The notes: generated from the sequence alone by a model not told the origin. DNA of 56,541 bases from Lachnospiraceae bacterium (GCA_017619975.1 JAFZRH010000032.1:1-56541); one strand, 5' to 3'. Shown: positions 1 through 8,540, numbered from the stretch's first letter. Numbers and translations are program-made.

Positions 1-1
1 G

Positions 2-781
2 AACCTCACCCGCGTCACGGCCGAGAAGGAGCGCATCGGAGCGGAGCTGTCTCTGGCTACCCGGATTCAGGCAGCTATGCTTCCTCATGTCTTTCCTCCC
101 TTCCCCGACCGACGGGAATTCGATCTCTATGCTTCCATGGATCCCGCCAAGGAGATCGGAGGCGATTTCTACGATTTCTTCCTGATCGACGACGACCATC
201 TGTGTCTGGTCATCGCGGACGTATCCGGCAAGGGCATTCCTGCGGCGCTGTTCATGATGGCCTCCAAGATCATCCTGCAGAGCTGCGCCAGGCTGGGCAA
301 TTCCGCGGCGGCGATCCTGACCCGGACCAACGAAGCCATCTGCTCCAATAACCCGGAGGATATGTTCATCACGGTATGGCTCGGGATCCTGGAGATCTCC
401 ACCGGAAAACTGACGGCAGCCAACGCCGGACATGAATACCCGGTCTTAAAACGGGCCGACGGGCGCTTTGAACTTTTTAAGGACAAACACGGTTTTGTGG
501 CCGGCGGCATGGAAAACGTGCAGTATAAGGAGTACGAGCTTCAGCTTTCTCGGGGCGATAAGATCTTTGTCTATACGGACGGTGTCGTGGAAGCGCAGGA
601 TGCAGCGAAAGAGCAGTTCGGTACGGGACGGATGCTGGCCGCGCTGAACGAAAGCCGGGACGCCGCACCGGAACAGATCCTGAAAAACGTGCGCGGCGCG
701 GTGGACGAATTTGTAAAAGACGCGGAGCAGTTCGACGATCTGACGATGCTCTGCCTGGAATACAACGGAAAAGGAAATTGA
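2..781 (+). CDS. SpoIIE/RsbU-like PP2C serine phosphatase, 5'-truncated by window edge
   Basis: The reading frame is open from base 2, so only the last 259 residues are visible. They begin with the helical linker (SLATRIQAAMLP) that precedes PP2C domains of the RsbU/SpoIIE class. Metal-binding signatures are present: GGDFYD, ADVSGKGIPAAL and, near the end, YTDGVVEA and FDDLTMLCL. Family members dephosphorylate STAS-domain anti-sigma antagonists, so that the antagonist can sequester an RsbW-type kinase. The N-terminal sensor lies outside the window. The next gene, which starts 5 bp after the stop, encodes a STAS domain and an RsbW-like ATPase. These are the expected substrate and counter-kinase, so the pair is probably one partner-switching module. 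Function as a phosphatase is confident; the sensed signal is unknown. Confidence 0.9.
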   Translation, partial: NLTRVTAEKERIGAELSLATRIQAAMLPHVFPPFPDRREFDLYASMDPAKEIGGDFYDFFLIDDDHLCLVIADVSGKGIPAALFMMASKIILQSCARLGNSAAAILTRTNEAICSNNPEDMFITVWLGILEISTGKLTAANAGHEYPVLKRADGRFELFKDKHGFVAGGMENVQYKEYELQLSRGDKIFVYTDGVVEAQDAAKEQFGTGRMLAALNESRDAAPEQILKNVRGAVDEFVKDAEQFDDLTMLCLEYNGKGN

Positions 782-785
782 CGGC

Positions 786-2339
786 ATGACGATCAAACTA
801 AGCGGTCAGATCGATTCCAACAATGCGGCTTTCGCAGAAAAGGAGATATTGGCGCAGCTGGAAGCACAGGGGGACGCTGCTGTCATTTTTGATGCTTCCG
901 CGCTCGACTATATTTCTTCCGCGGGCCTTCGGGTGCTGCTGCGCATCCGGAAAAAGGTCCCGGACATGCGGATCACCGGCGTGAAGCCCGAAGTTTATGA
1001 AATCTTCGACATGACCGGCTTCACGGAGATGATGACGGTCGAAAAAGCGTACCGCGTCGTTTCCGTCGAAGGCTGTGAGGAGATCGGACGGGGCGCCAAC
1101 GGGACGATCTACCGCATCGATCAGGACAACGTCGTCAAGGTCTACAACAACGCCGATGCGCTGGCCGATATTCAGCATGAACGGGAGGTGGCCCGGTTGG
1201 CGCTGATCCTCGGGATCCCCACGGCCATATCCTACGATGTCGTTAAAGTCGGAGATAGCTACGGCTCCGTTTTCGAGCTGCTGAACGCCAGATCCTTCTC
1301 CGCGATCCTGGCGGCAGAGCCGGAAAAAATGGACTGGTGCGTGAAGGAATACGTCGATCTGCTCAAGAAGATCCACGGTACCGTCGTTCCGGCGGGGAAG
1401 CTTCCGGACATGAAGGAAAAGGTCCTGTCCTGGGCCGGATTCCTGCAGGACTATTTGCCGAAGAAAGCCGGCTGGAAGCTCCTTTCCCTGGTGGAGGCGG
1501 TGCCGCATGACGACCACATGATCCACGGCGATTACCATACGAAGAACGTGGTACTGCAGAACGACGAGGTCCTGCTCATCGACATGGATACGCTGTCGGT
1601 CGGTCACCCGATCTTCGAGCTGGCCTTTATGTTTAACGCCTTTCAGGGATTTTCCGAAAAGGATCATGAGATCATCAAGAAATTTCAGGGATTCGACTAC
1701 GAAACTGCCTCCGTTTTCTGGCACAAGGTCCTCGCGGCTTATCTGGGAACAAACTGCCGGACAAAGATCCGGGAAGTCGAAGACAAAGCCCGCATCCTCG
1801 GCTATACGCGTCTGATCCGCCGCTCTATCCGGCGGGGCGGCCTGGAAACCGAGGCGGGCCGGGAGGAGATCGCCTTCCGGAAGGAACGGCTGCTGGCGTT
1901 GCTGGAGAAAACAGATATGCTGACTTTCAGCCTTCAGGAAATGGAGATCGACGCCGTAAAGGAGAATCTGGCGGAGGTGCATGCCTTCGTGAATGAACAT
2001 CTGGAAGCGGCCGGCTGCCCGCTGAAAGTAAAACGGCAGATCGATCTTGCCGTCGAAGAGATCTTCATCAACATTGCCAGCTATGCGTATGCGCCGGAAA
2101 AGGGAAAAGCCACCGTTCGCGTGGAGGTGTCGGAGGATCCCGTTGCGGCGACGGTCACCTTTACGGACCGCGGGATCCCGTATGATCCCCTGGCGAAGGA
2201 AGATCCCGATATCAGTCTTTCGGCGGAGGAGCGCGAGATCGGCGGTCTGGGTATTTTCGTAACGAAGAAGCTGATGGATGACGTAAGCTATACCTACAAA
2301 GATGGTCAGAACATTCTGACGCTGACCAAAAATCTGTAA
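786..2339 (+). CDS. STAS - APH-like kinase (TIGR02172-type) - RsbW-like ATPase fusion protein
   Basis: This 517-residue protein has three domains. Residues 1-95 are a STAS anti-sigma-antagonist domain with the phosphorylatable-serine region ALDYISSAGLRVLL. Residues about 98-350 are an aminoglycoside-phosphotransferase/kinase-like domain with a glycine loop (GRGANGTIY), a VVKVY lysine, the catalytic loop HGDYHTKN at about 246 and the metal site LIDMDTL at about 264. Residues about 385-517 are an RsbW/SpoIIAB-type HATPase with an N box (AVEEIFINIASYAY), a G1 box (DRGIPYDP) and a G2 box (GGLGIF). Usually the STAS protein and the ATPase are separate polypeptides; here both are joined with a kinase between them. 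The gene starts 5 bp after the PP2C phosphatase stop, with an AAAGGA ribosome site. The domain calls are confident; the substrate of the middle domain and the output are unknown. Confidence 0.85.
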   Translation: MTIKLSGQIDSNNAAFAEKEILAQLEAQGDAAVIFDASALDYISSAGLRVLLRIRKKVPDMRITGVKPEVYEIFDMTGFTEMMTVEKAYRVVSVEGCEEIGRGANGTIYRIDQDNVVKVYNNADALADIQHEREVARLALILGIPTAISYDVVKVGDSYGSVFELLNARSFSAILAAEPEKMDWCVKEYVDLLKKIHGTVVPAGKLPDMKEKVLSWAGFLQDYLPKKAGWKLLSLVEAVPHDDHMIHGDYHTKNVVLQNDEVLLIDMDTLSVGHPIFELAFMFNAFQGFSEKDHEIIKKFQGFDYETASVFWHKVLAAYLGTNCRTKIREVEDKARILGYTRLIRRSIRRGGLETEAGREEIAFRKERLLALLEKTDMLTFSLQEMEIDAVKENLAEVHAFVNEHLEAAGCPLKVKRQIDLAVEEIFINIASYAYAPEKGKATVRVEVSEDPVAATVTFTDRGIPYDPLAKEDPDISLSAEEREIGGLGIFVTKKLMDDVSYTYKDGQNILTLTKNL

Positions 2340-2357
2340 ACGGGCGGGAGAGAAGAC

Positions 2358-3236
2358 GTGGATCTTTCGGGAAAAATCGATCTGCATATGCATACGACGG
2401 TCTCCGACGGCACGGATACGCCGCAGGAGATCGCAGCGCGGGTCCGGGAGGCCGGAATCGCGCTTTTTTCCGTGACGGATCACGATGCGGTAAAGGCCGG
2501 CCGGATCATTCCTCCGATGCTTGCGGAAGGCGATCCGGTCTTTCTGACCGGCGTAGAGTTTTCCTGCCGGGATCAGGAAGGAAAATATCATATCCTGGGC
2601 TACGGCTATGATCCGGACGCCGCGCCGATCCGAAAGCTCGTAGAGAGCGGGCATCGCTTCCGCATCCGCAAGCTCAAAGCGCGGCTGGATTTCCTGAAGT
2701 CAAAATACGGCTTTTCCTTTCCGAAGAAGGAACAGGAGGAGCTCTTTTCGCTGGACAATCCGGGGAAACCGCATATCGCGAACATGATGGTCCGCGAGGG
2801 GTATGCCGGAACGAAAGAGGAAGCCATCCGGAACTACATCAATCAGCTGCGTTTCGGGGACGTCTATTTCCATCCGGAAGAGGCCATAGGCGGCATTCTG
2901 GAAGGGGGCGGCATCCCCATTCTGGCGCATCCGCCCTTTGGGAGCGGAGAGGAGCTGATCGTCGGAGAAGAAATGGACCGCCGCCTACGGAAGCTGATGG
3001 ATATGGGGCTTCAGGGCGTGGAGGCGTTCTACGCCGGCTTTGACGAAAAGCTCCGGAAAGAGATGCTTTCCCTGGCGGCGCGCTACGATCTCTACGTTAC
3101 CGCGGGCAGCGATTACCACGGAAAAAATAAAACGGTCTCGCTGGGCGATACCGGCCTGGGCGGGCCCGACGAATGGCCGGACGGTCTGCGAAGATTCCTG
3201 AACGACGTCAGGAAGCAAAGAGGACAGGAAACATAA
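2358..3236 (+). CDS. PHP-domain phosphoesterase (TrpH/YciV-like)
   Basis: This 292-residue protein opens with the PHP metal motif IDLHMHTTVSDG, followed by SVTDHDAVKAG, GVEFSC and, near the end, AGSDYHG. These are the His/Asp metal ligands expected of trinuclear PHP phosphoesterases. Characterised relatives (YciV/RNase AM, 3',5'-nucleotide bisphosphatases) degrade nucleotide or RNA ends; the substrate here cannot be read from sequence. Translation most likely starts at GTG 2358, preceded by GGGAG. The gene lies 18 bp after the STAS-kinase-ATPase fusion and 12 bp before the MATE-ATPase fusion, so it sits inside the same transcription unit. It could supply or remove a nucleotide ligand for that signalling module, but this is inference only. 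Confidence 0.85.
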   Translation: MDLSGKIDLHMHTTVSDGTDTPQEIAARVREAGIALFSVTDHDAVKAGRIIPPMLAEGDPVFLTGVEFSCRDQEGKYHILGYGYDPDAAPIRKLVESGHRFRIRKLKARLDFLKSKYGFSFPKKEQEELFSLDNPGKPHIANMMVREGYAGTKEEAIRNYINQLRFGDVYFHPEEAIGGILEGGGIPILAHPPFGSGEELIVGEEMDRRLRKLMDMGLQGVEAFYAGFDEKLRKEMLSLAARYDLYVTAGSDYHGKNKTVSLGDTGLGGPDEWPDGLRRFLNDVRKQRGQET

Positions 3237-3248
3237 GAGGATATCGGT

Positions 3249-5021
3249 ATGAAAGAACAGGCGGCTAACGCCAGGATGGTCACCAAACTGCTGTTCCGGC
3301 TGCTGCCGATCCAGATCCTTCTGGCGGCGGTAGGGGCGGTAAACGGCCTCGTGTCCAGCTTTTTTGCCAGCAATTATGTAGGCATCGACGCCATGAGCGC
3401 AGTGGGGTTATACAGCCCGCTGAATATGCTGATCTCTTCCGTCAGCACGGTGTTGGTCGGCGGTTCGGTCATCCTGTGCGGGAAGTACATGGGGGAAAAC
3501 CGGAAAGACAGGATGCAGAATGTCTTTTCCCTGAATCTTGTCACCTCCGCTCTGATCGCGCTGCTCTTTACAGTCCTTGTCCTGGCCATGGGGGTTTTTG
3601 ACCTGAGCGGGTTTCTGACAAAGGACGGAACGGTCCGTCCGATCCTGAACCGGTATCTGACAGGACAGGCGATCGGGATCTTTCCGCTCATGCTGGGCAA
3701 TTCCTTTGCCGCGTTCCTCTCTCTTGAAAACAAAGGCCGGCGGACTTTTGCCGCCAGCCTGATCTATATACTGATAAACGTGCTGCTGAACTTCCTGCTT
3801 GTCCAGATTTTTCAGCTGGAAGCTTTGGGACTTGCGCTGGCGTCTTCTCTGGGCATGTGGGTTTTTATGGGTGTGCAGGCGCAGTTCTATTTTTCCGGAA
3901 AGTCCCACCTGCGGCTTCGGGTCAGGTCGTTAAGCTTCAGCGACATCGGAGAGATCCTGCGTATCGGCATTCCCGGGGCGCTCAGCAACGTCTATCAGAC
4001 TGTCAGAGGCCTTATCGTCAACAACCTCCTGACAAGCTTCGTCGGGAGCGTGGGCATCTCGGCCTTTGCCGCAGCAGACAATGTCATGCGCATTTTCTGG
4101 TCTGTCCCGGTGGGGATGCTGGCCGTGTCCCGTATGCTTATCAGTGTCAGCGTGGGAGAAGAGGACCGGCAGACCCTGACAGACGTGATGCGTGTCATGT
4201 TCAAACGCTTTCTGCCGCTGCAGACGGCAATATCCGCTGTCATCATCCTTTGCGCGGTCCCTCTGACGAGGATCTTTTTCCAGGATCCTGCCGAGTCTGT
4301 CTATATGATGACGGTGTGGGGCCTCCGTATCCTGCCGACCTGCATGCCGCTCAGCATCATCTGCATGCACTTTACCTGTTACGGACAGGCCTCCGGCAAG
4401 CATTTCCTGGTGCATCTGCTGGGCCTGCTGGACGGCGTGGTCTGCGTGGCAGGTTTTACGGCGCTGCTGATCCCCGTCCTCGGGATGAACAGCGTCTATA
4501 TCGCCAACCCGCTCAACGGTCTGGTTACCACGCTGACGATTCTTGTCTATGCCTGGGTGCGGAAAAAGAAATTCCCGCGGAACATGGATGATCTGATGGT
4601 GATCCCCGACAGCTTCGGCGCGTCCAAAAGCGACCGCATGGATTTAAGCGTCAGAAGTATCGAAGATGTCGTCAGCATTTCCGCGCAGATCAGACGCTTC
4701 TGCCTGGAGCACGGTATCGACAAAAGGCGTGCCAATCTGGCGGGCCTGGCGATGGAAGAGATGGCCGGCAATGTCGTGGATCACGGTTTCACGAAAGACA
4801 AAAAGAATCATTCCATTGACGTACGCGTAGCCCATAAAAATGATGACGTGATCCTGTGCATCAAGGATGACTGTGTTCCTTTTGACCCGGGCGAACGCCA
4901 GAAGATCGCCGAGAATGACGATCCCGCCAAAAACATCGGGATCCGCCTGGTCTTTAAAACCGCACGTGATGTGCAGTATCAGAACATCCTTGGACTCAAC
5001 GTGCTGACGATCCGGATATGA
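3249..5021 (+). CDS. MATE-family transporter fused to C-terminal RsbW-like ATPase
   Basis: This is a 590-residue protein. The first roughly 445 residues form about twelve hydrophobic segments in two MATE bundles, with NVLLNFLLVQIF and, in the second half, GIPGALSNVYQTVRG typical of the family. The C-terminal roughly 120 residues are not transporter sequence. They carry an anti-sigma-type HATPase with an N box (AGLAMEEMAGNVVDHGF), a G1-like DDCVPFDPGE and a G2-like KNIGIRLVFKTA. A normal MATE protein is about 450 residues and ends before this point. Transporters of this family use ion gradients, so a cytoplasmic GHKL ATPase suggests regulation by, or signalling to, the partner-switching proteins encoded upstream. 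The gene starts 12 bp after the PHP gene with an AGAGGA site. The transported compound is unknown. Confidence 0.85.
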   Translation: MKEQAANARMVTKLLFRLLPIQILLAAVGAVNGLVSSFFASNYVGIDAMSAVGLYSPLNMLISSVSTVLVGGSVILCGKYMGENRKDRMQNVFSLNLVTSALIALLFTVLVLAMGVFDLSGFLTKDGTVRPILNRYLTGQAIGIFPLMLGNSFAAFLSLENKGRRTFAASLIYILINVLLNFLLVQIFQLEALGLALASSLGMWVFMGVQAQFYFSGKSHLRLRVRSLSFSDIGEILRIGIPGALSNVYQTVRGLIVNNLLTSFVGSVGISAFAAADNVMRIFWSVPVGMLAVSRMLISVSVGEEDRQTLTDVMRVMFKRFLPLQTAISAVIILCAVPLTRIFFQDPAESVYMMTVWGLRILPTCMPLSIICMHFTCYGQASGKHFLVHLLGLLDGVVCVAGFTALLIPVLGMNSVYIANPLNGLVTTLTILVYAWVRKKKFPRNMDDLMVIPDSFGASKSDRMDLSVRSIEDVVSISAQIRRFCLEHGIDKRRANLAGLAMEEMAGNVVDHGFTKDKKNHSIDVRVAHKNDDVILCIKDDCVPFDPGERQKIAENDDPAKNIGIRLVFKTARDVQYQNILGLNVLTIRI

Positions 5022-5072
5022 CGGCGCAAGCCGATATTTATTGCCTTGATCCGGCGGGATGAGGAGTGAGAA

Positions 5073-5732
5073 ATGAGGACCGAATACAAAAACGACATCA
5101 CCATGGATCCCTCCGGCTTTGTGCTGCTGGCGGACTTTGTGCCGCACATCGTACAGGAGATCCGGTACTATTCCACGTACAATTTTATCGGAGAACGGAT
5201 AGACGGTTATGAGGAGCCCTGCGCGATTCTTACAAAAGAGGCCGCACGGGCGCTGAAATCCGTCAGCAACGAAGCTTTTGTCCAGGGTTACCGCCTCAAG
5301 ATTTTTGACGCCTACCGTCCGGCCTGCGCGGTCAGACAGTTCGTTCTCTGGGGTATTGAAGATCAGGATATCCGCATGAAGCCATACTTCTATCCCGGTC
5401 TGAGAAAGCAGGAGCTGTTCAGCAGGGGGTACATCGCCAAACAGTCCAGCCACAGCCGGGGCAGTGCGGTTGATCTGACGCTTCTGGACATGCAGACCGG
5501 CAAGGAATTGGACATGGGCAGCCCCTTCGATCTGTTCAGCGAGCTGTCCCACCCGGACTGCCGGGATATCACTGCCGAGCAGTACCGAAACCGGATGCTT
5601 CTTCAGCATCTGATGGTCCGCAGCGGGTTTTTGCCTATCGACTGTGAGTGGTGGCACTTTTCCCTGAAAGAGGAGCCCTACCCTGACACTTATTTCAATT
5701 TCCCAGTCTCGTCGGCATATCTGAGACGGTAA
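5073..5732 (+). CDS. D-alanyl-D-alanine dipeptidase, VanX/DdpX-like (peptidase M15D)
   Basis: This 219-residue protein has the M15D active-site signatures: SSHSRGSAVDLTL (zinc His and Asp) and CEWWHFSL (catalytic Glu and zinc His), with the upstream substrate-pocket motif FDAYRPACAVRQF. Family members cleave D-Ala-D-Ala or similar D-dipeptides, either in cell-wall turnover or as part of vancomycin resistance. No vanH, vanA or vanRS genes are nearby, so a housekeeping role in recycling or nutrient use is more likely than resistance. There is no signal peptide, so it is probably cytoplasmic. The start is supported by GAGGAG just upstream. It may be read through from the MATE gene, which ends 51 bp earlier. 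Confidence 0.88.
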   Translation: MRTEYKNDITMDPSGFVLLADFVPHIVQEIRYYSTYNFIGERIDGYEEPCAILTKEAARALKSVSNEAFVQGYRLKIFDAYRPACAVRQFVLWGIEDQDIRMKPYFYPGLRKQELFSRGYIAKQSSHSRGSAVDLTLLDMQTGKELDMGSPFDLFSELSHPDCRDITAEQYRNRMLLQHLMVRSGFLPIDCEWWHFSLKEEPYPDTYFNFPVSSAYLRR

Positions 5733-5747
5733 AACAGAAGATTTTCC

Positions 5748-6398
5748 TCAGGAAACACCTGTCTTATGCACATACATGCGCGAGAGTTCCTCGTCGCTTC
5801 CTTTGACCATGCACAAAAACTCCCAGCCGTATCTTTCGTAAAAACCGGTATGGTCGGTCAAAAGATAGAGCGTATCGATGCCCATCGCCGCCATATCGTC
5901 GCAGACGTACTGCAGCAGAAATCCCGCGATCCCCTGATTCCGGTATTCTTCATCCACATAGACGGCGCACACGTTCGGCGCCAGATCTTTCCGCTCGTGA
6001 AAGTCGTTCTCGATCACGCCGCATCCGGCAATGATCTTATGCTTCCGAACCACGACGTACCACTGCGGGATTCCGCTTTCTTCCCCCAGGCAGCTGCGGA
6101 TGCTTTCCCGATACGCTTCCAGCGGCACATGCCATCTTTCATGAAACCAGACGGCGATCTCTTCCCATGCTTCCGGCCAGTCACGGACGGGAATACAGAC
6201 CTCCCCGCGCAGCAGCTCGATTTCGAGAATATTGTCCTCAAAAAAGATGTATTCTCCGATCCGCAGGCTTTCCTTCTCCACGCCGAATTCATCCCGATTG
6301 TACTCGGCGTCATCCCATTCGCAGGCGCCGGTGAACGTCTCGCCGCTTTCGCATAGGATCCGGACTGTTGTATTGTTGTATTTCGACAGTTTGTTCAT
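5748..6398 (-). CDS. GNAT acetyltransferase with N-terminal LSm-like domain
   Basis: This is a 216-residue protein. Residues from about 85 to the end are a GNAT N-acetyltransferase with the acetyl-CoA loop EEYRNQGIAGFLLQYV and the following strand (IDTLYLLTDHTGFYERYGW). The first 65 residues form a small beta-rich domain (VRILCESGETFTG, then IFFEDNILEIELL). This resembles the short LSm-like fold that reads 'G-x-F-x-G' and ends 'FEDNI-x-x-IE'; the resemblance is by eye only. The acceptor substrate is unknown. Start ATG follows AAAGGGG. The gene is convergent with the dipeptidase, and the two stops are 15 bp apart. Confidence 0.82.
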   Translation of the reverse strand: MNKLSKYNNTTVRILCESGETFTGACEWDDAEYNRDEFGVEKESLRIGEYIFFEDNILEIELLRGEVCIPVRDWPEAWEEIAVWFHERWHVPLEAYRESIRSCLGEESGIPQWYVVVRKHKIIAGCGVIENDFHERKDLAPNVCAVYVDEEYRNQGIAGFLLQYVCDDMAAMGIDTLYLLTDHTGFYERYGWEFLCMVKGSDEELSRMYVHKTGVS

Positions 6399-6502
6399 AT
6401 ATTTTTCCCCTTTGAGTTTTCCCGGTCCATATTAGCACATTCAGCCAGGGAAAGACAAGGTTTTGCGGGAAAGCCCGGGGCGCACAGTGCCCTGAATCGG
6501 AG

Positions 6503-6542
6503 AAAAAAGCGTCTCGCAGGAGGTTTCCCCCGGAGACGCTTT
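6503..6542 (-). terminator. Rho-independent terminator after the hydrolase gene
   Basis: A 10-bp stem (AAAGCGTCTC paired with GAGACGCTTT), with a GC-rich loop and a T-tract on the minus strand, lies 35 bp past the hydrolase stop. It ends the lipoprotein-hydrolase transcript. Confidence 0.85.
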
Positions 6543-6576
6543 GCTCAGGAATGAATCATTTTAAATTTGCCGGTCT

Positions 6577-8475
6577 TTATACAGACGCAATGATGACGTG
6601 GCAGATGCCGAAGAGCAGTGCCAGCAGCGCAGACAGGATCCCGCCTGCCCAGACTGATCCCGTTTTCTTGTACATCAACCGGTTGGTAATGGCGCAGGTC
6701 GGTGTAATGATGATGGCGGACAGCAGTTCCAGCGTCGAAAAGTTTGTGGAAAGATCCTTCCATCCGCTGTTTTCGATCCCCAGATGACCGGTCGTGTAAA
6801 GGCTGGTATACTGGATCGCCAAAAGAATGATGATCGCCAGGCTCGAGCCCAGGATGATCAGCAGGTAATTGACCCATTCTTTTGCATTGTTCACCCGCGT
6901 TACAGAATTGAACACGACCGCATTTACCAGATGAGCCAGCAGCCAGAAAGGCAGGTACTTCAGAAAATTGATCCAGTGCAGATGATTCATCGGGGTAATG
7001 TCAAACTGCATGAAGGAAACGAACGTCCCTGTCAGGTCGTAGAAGAGGCAAAGCACCAGGTAGGCGATGCCGAACGTCGTCAGCGCCAGAAGGACCGCCT
7101 TTCCGATCTGCTTTCCGGGGATATTGAAGCCCAGATTGTCCAGGGTAGAACCTCTCTTTTTCCCGATGAAGAAATAGACCAGAACGACCACCAGGATCAG
7201 GATAGCGGAAGTGATCAGATTCATAACGACCGTCGGGTTGAGTCCGGGTGCAGAGAAATACAGGCCCTGCGGCAGCAGCTGCCAGGTCTTGTAGATGCCC
7301 GGCCAGCCGCTGACTTTGAAATACAGCAGCAGCATGGGGAGCTGCAGGCACAGAAACAGAAGAGCAAAGAGCCCGCCTTCTTTCCAGTTGTGGATCTCGT
7401 TCATGCTGGCCGGCTGAGGCCGTCTGATCGTCGCAAAGAAACGGGTATCCGCCAGCGAGAGCGCCAGCGATATCACAAAAACAAAGAAGCCGAAGAAGCC
7501 GAAGAACAGGAAAAACTGCCGCAGACCCCAGATCTGATCGTCCCGATCCAGCGTCGCCGCGCCGCCCCGGAGCGTAATATCCATGAAATCGATCATGTCC
7601 CCGACCGGCTTTTTGTCAAAAACAGCCAGGATATGGATATTGGGATACGTAAACGCCGCCCGCAGCTTGCCGATCCCCGCAATGGCGATCGCCGCGTTCC
7701 GTTCCAGCGGCGCCTTGTTTCCGTACATGAAATAGATATCCATGTCCAGATCGCGGACGCCGGCACCGGCTACGAACTGGGGAGAATGGGTATAGTTATA
7801 ATTGTCCAGATCCGTATTCCAGACAGTTTGGCCGAATTCGTCTTTCGAGCCGAAGATCGTGGCGGCATTGACCGGATAAGCCGTCAGCGCATAGCCGTAT
7901 GATCCGTTCGGAAGCTTTTCGATCGGATTAAAAGAGAAAGAAGCAATGACCAGGGAGCGGGGGACGATGACGGAAGGATCCGTATCGTGCGCTTTCCAGG
8001 CCGTCGCCGCCGCGTTCTGATTCCACATGTTTCCGCGGGAGTGGCCGATCATGCCGATCTTATTCTGATCGACCTGCGGCAGAGACCCCAGATACTGAAG
8101 GGCTGCGTAGGCGCCGTCGTCCCATTCCGGATAGGCGACGGGATCATTGGCTCCGGAATATCCCATGGCATAGGCGTCAAAAGCGATCACGATGTACCCG
8201 CGGCGGGCAAATTCCAGAGACACCCCTACCATCGTATTGTAATGCGCGGAATAGCCGTGCGCCATCACGATAGCCGGAAGCTTATTCTCCGGAGAAGCAT
8301 CCTTCGGCATCCACAGCTTTGCATAAAGAGAGACGTTCTGTTCCGTGACCAGGCGGACCTCGCTGACCGAAACTTTCCCCCAGTCAGAGCTGATGCAGCC
8401 GGCAAGGATACTCGCCGCCAGCACGATAACAAGAGATACAACGGCGATGATACGGGGGGTTTTGCTTGCTTTCAT
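6577..8475 (-). CDS. Membrane-linked alpha/beta hydrolase with polytopic C-terminal domain
   Basis: This is a 632-residue protein. A hydrophobic N-terminus runs into SILAGC, which is either a lipobox (Cys27) or a signal anchor. Residues about 40-320 are an alpha/beta hydrolase of the dienelactone-hydrolase/acyl-peptidase kind, with the oxyanion region MAHGYSAHY and the nucleophile elbow GHSRGN (Ser146). From about residue 330 there are about seven or eight membrane segments (for example FFLFFGFFGFFVFVISLAL). The hydrolase half is therefore predicted to face the outside or be tethered to the membrane. The substrate is unknown. The gene lies 65 bp downstream of a putative lipoprotein gene on the same strand and ends at a clear terminator. 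Confidence 0.75.
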   Translation of the reverse strand: MKASKTPRIIAVVSLVIVLAASILAGCISSDWGKVSVSEVRLVTEQNVSLYAKLWMPKDASPENKLPAIVMAHGYSAHYNTMVGVSLEFARRGYIVIAFDAYAMGYSGANDPVAYPEWDDGAYAALQYLGSLPQVDQNKIGMIGHSRGNMWNQNAAATAWKAHDTDPSVIVPRSLVIASFSFNPIEKLPNGSYGYALTAYPVNAATIFGSKDEFGQTVWNTDLDNYNYTHSPQFVAGAGVRDLDMDIYFMYGNKAPLERNAAIAIAGIGKLRAAFTYPNIHILAVFDKKPVGDMIDFMDITLRGGAATLDRDDQIWGLRQFFLFFGFFGFFVFVISLALSLADTRFFATIRRPQPASMNEIHNWKEGGLFALLFLCLQLPMLLLYFKVSGWPGIYKTWQLLPQGLYFSAPGLNPTVVMNLITSAILILVVVLVYFFIGKKRGSTLDNLGFNIPGKQIGKAVLLALTTFGIAYLVLCLFYDLTGTFVSFMQFDITPMNHLHWINFLKYLPFWLLAHLVNAVVFNSVTRVNNAKEWVNYLLIILGSSLAIIILLAIQYTSLYTTGHLGIENSGWKDLSTNFSTLELLSAIIITPTCAITNRLMYKKTGSVWAGGILSALLALLFGICHVIIASV

Positions 8476-8494
8476 AAAGTGATCCTCTCATTGC

Positions 8495-8518
8495 AGGAAA
8501 GGAGCGCTCCTTTCCTGA
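8495..8518. repeat. 24-bp perfect palindrome between lipoprotein and hydrolase genes
   Basis: The arms CAGGAAAGGAGC and GCTCCTTTCCTG are fully complementary with no loop. There is no T-tract on the minus strand, so it is not a standard terminator. It sits 20 bp upstream of the hydrolase start and could be an operator, an mRNA-stability hairpin or a translation control site. Confidence 0.6.
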
Positions 8519-8540
8519 AAGAGCGCTCCCGGAAAACCGC

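Noticed and set aside
798-2654. Long antisense frame (about 618 codons) opposite the STAS-kinase-ATPase gene
   Set aside because: It is opposite a gene with clear domain motifs. It shows no recognisable domain and arises from GC-rich codon bias.
5073-5732. Vancomycin-resistance locus based on the VanX-like gene
   Set aside because: No vanH, vanA/B ligase or VanRS two-component genes are nearby; lone M15D dipeptidases are common.
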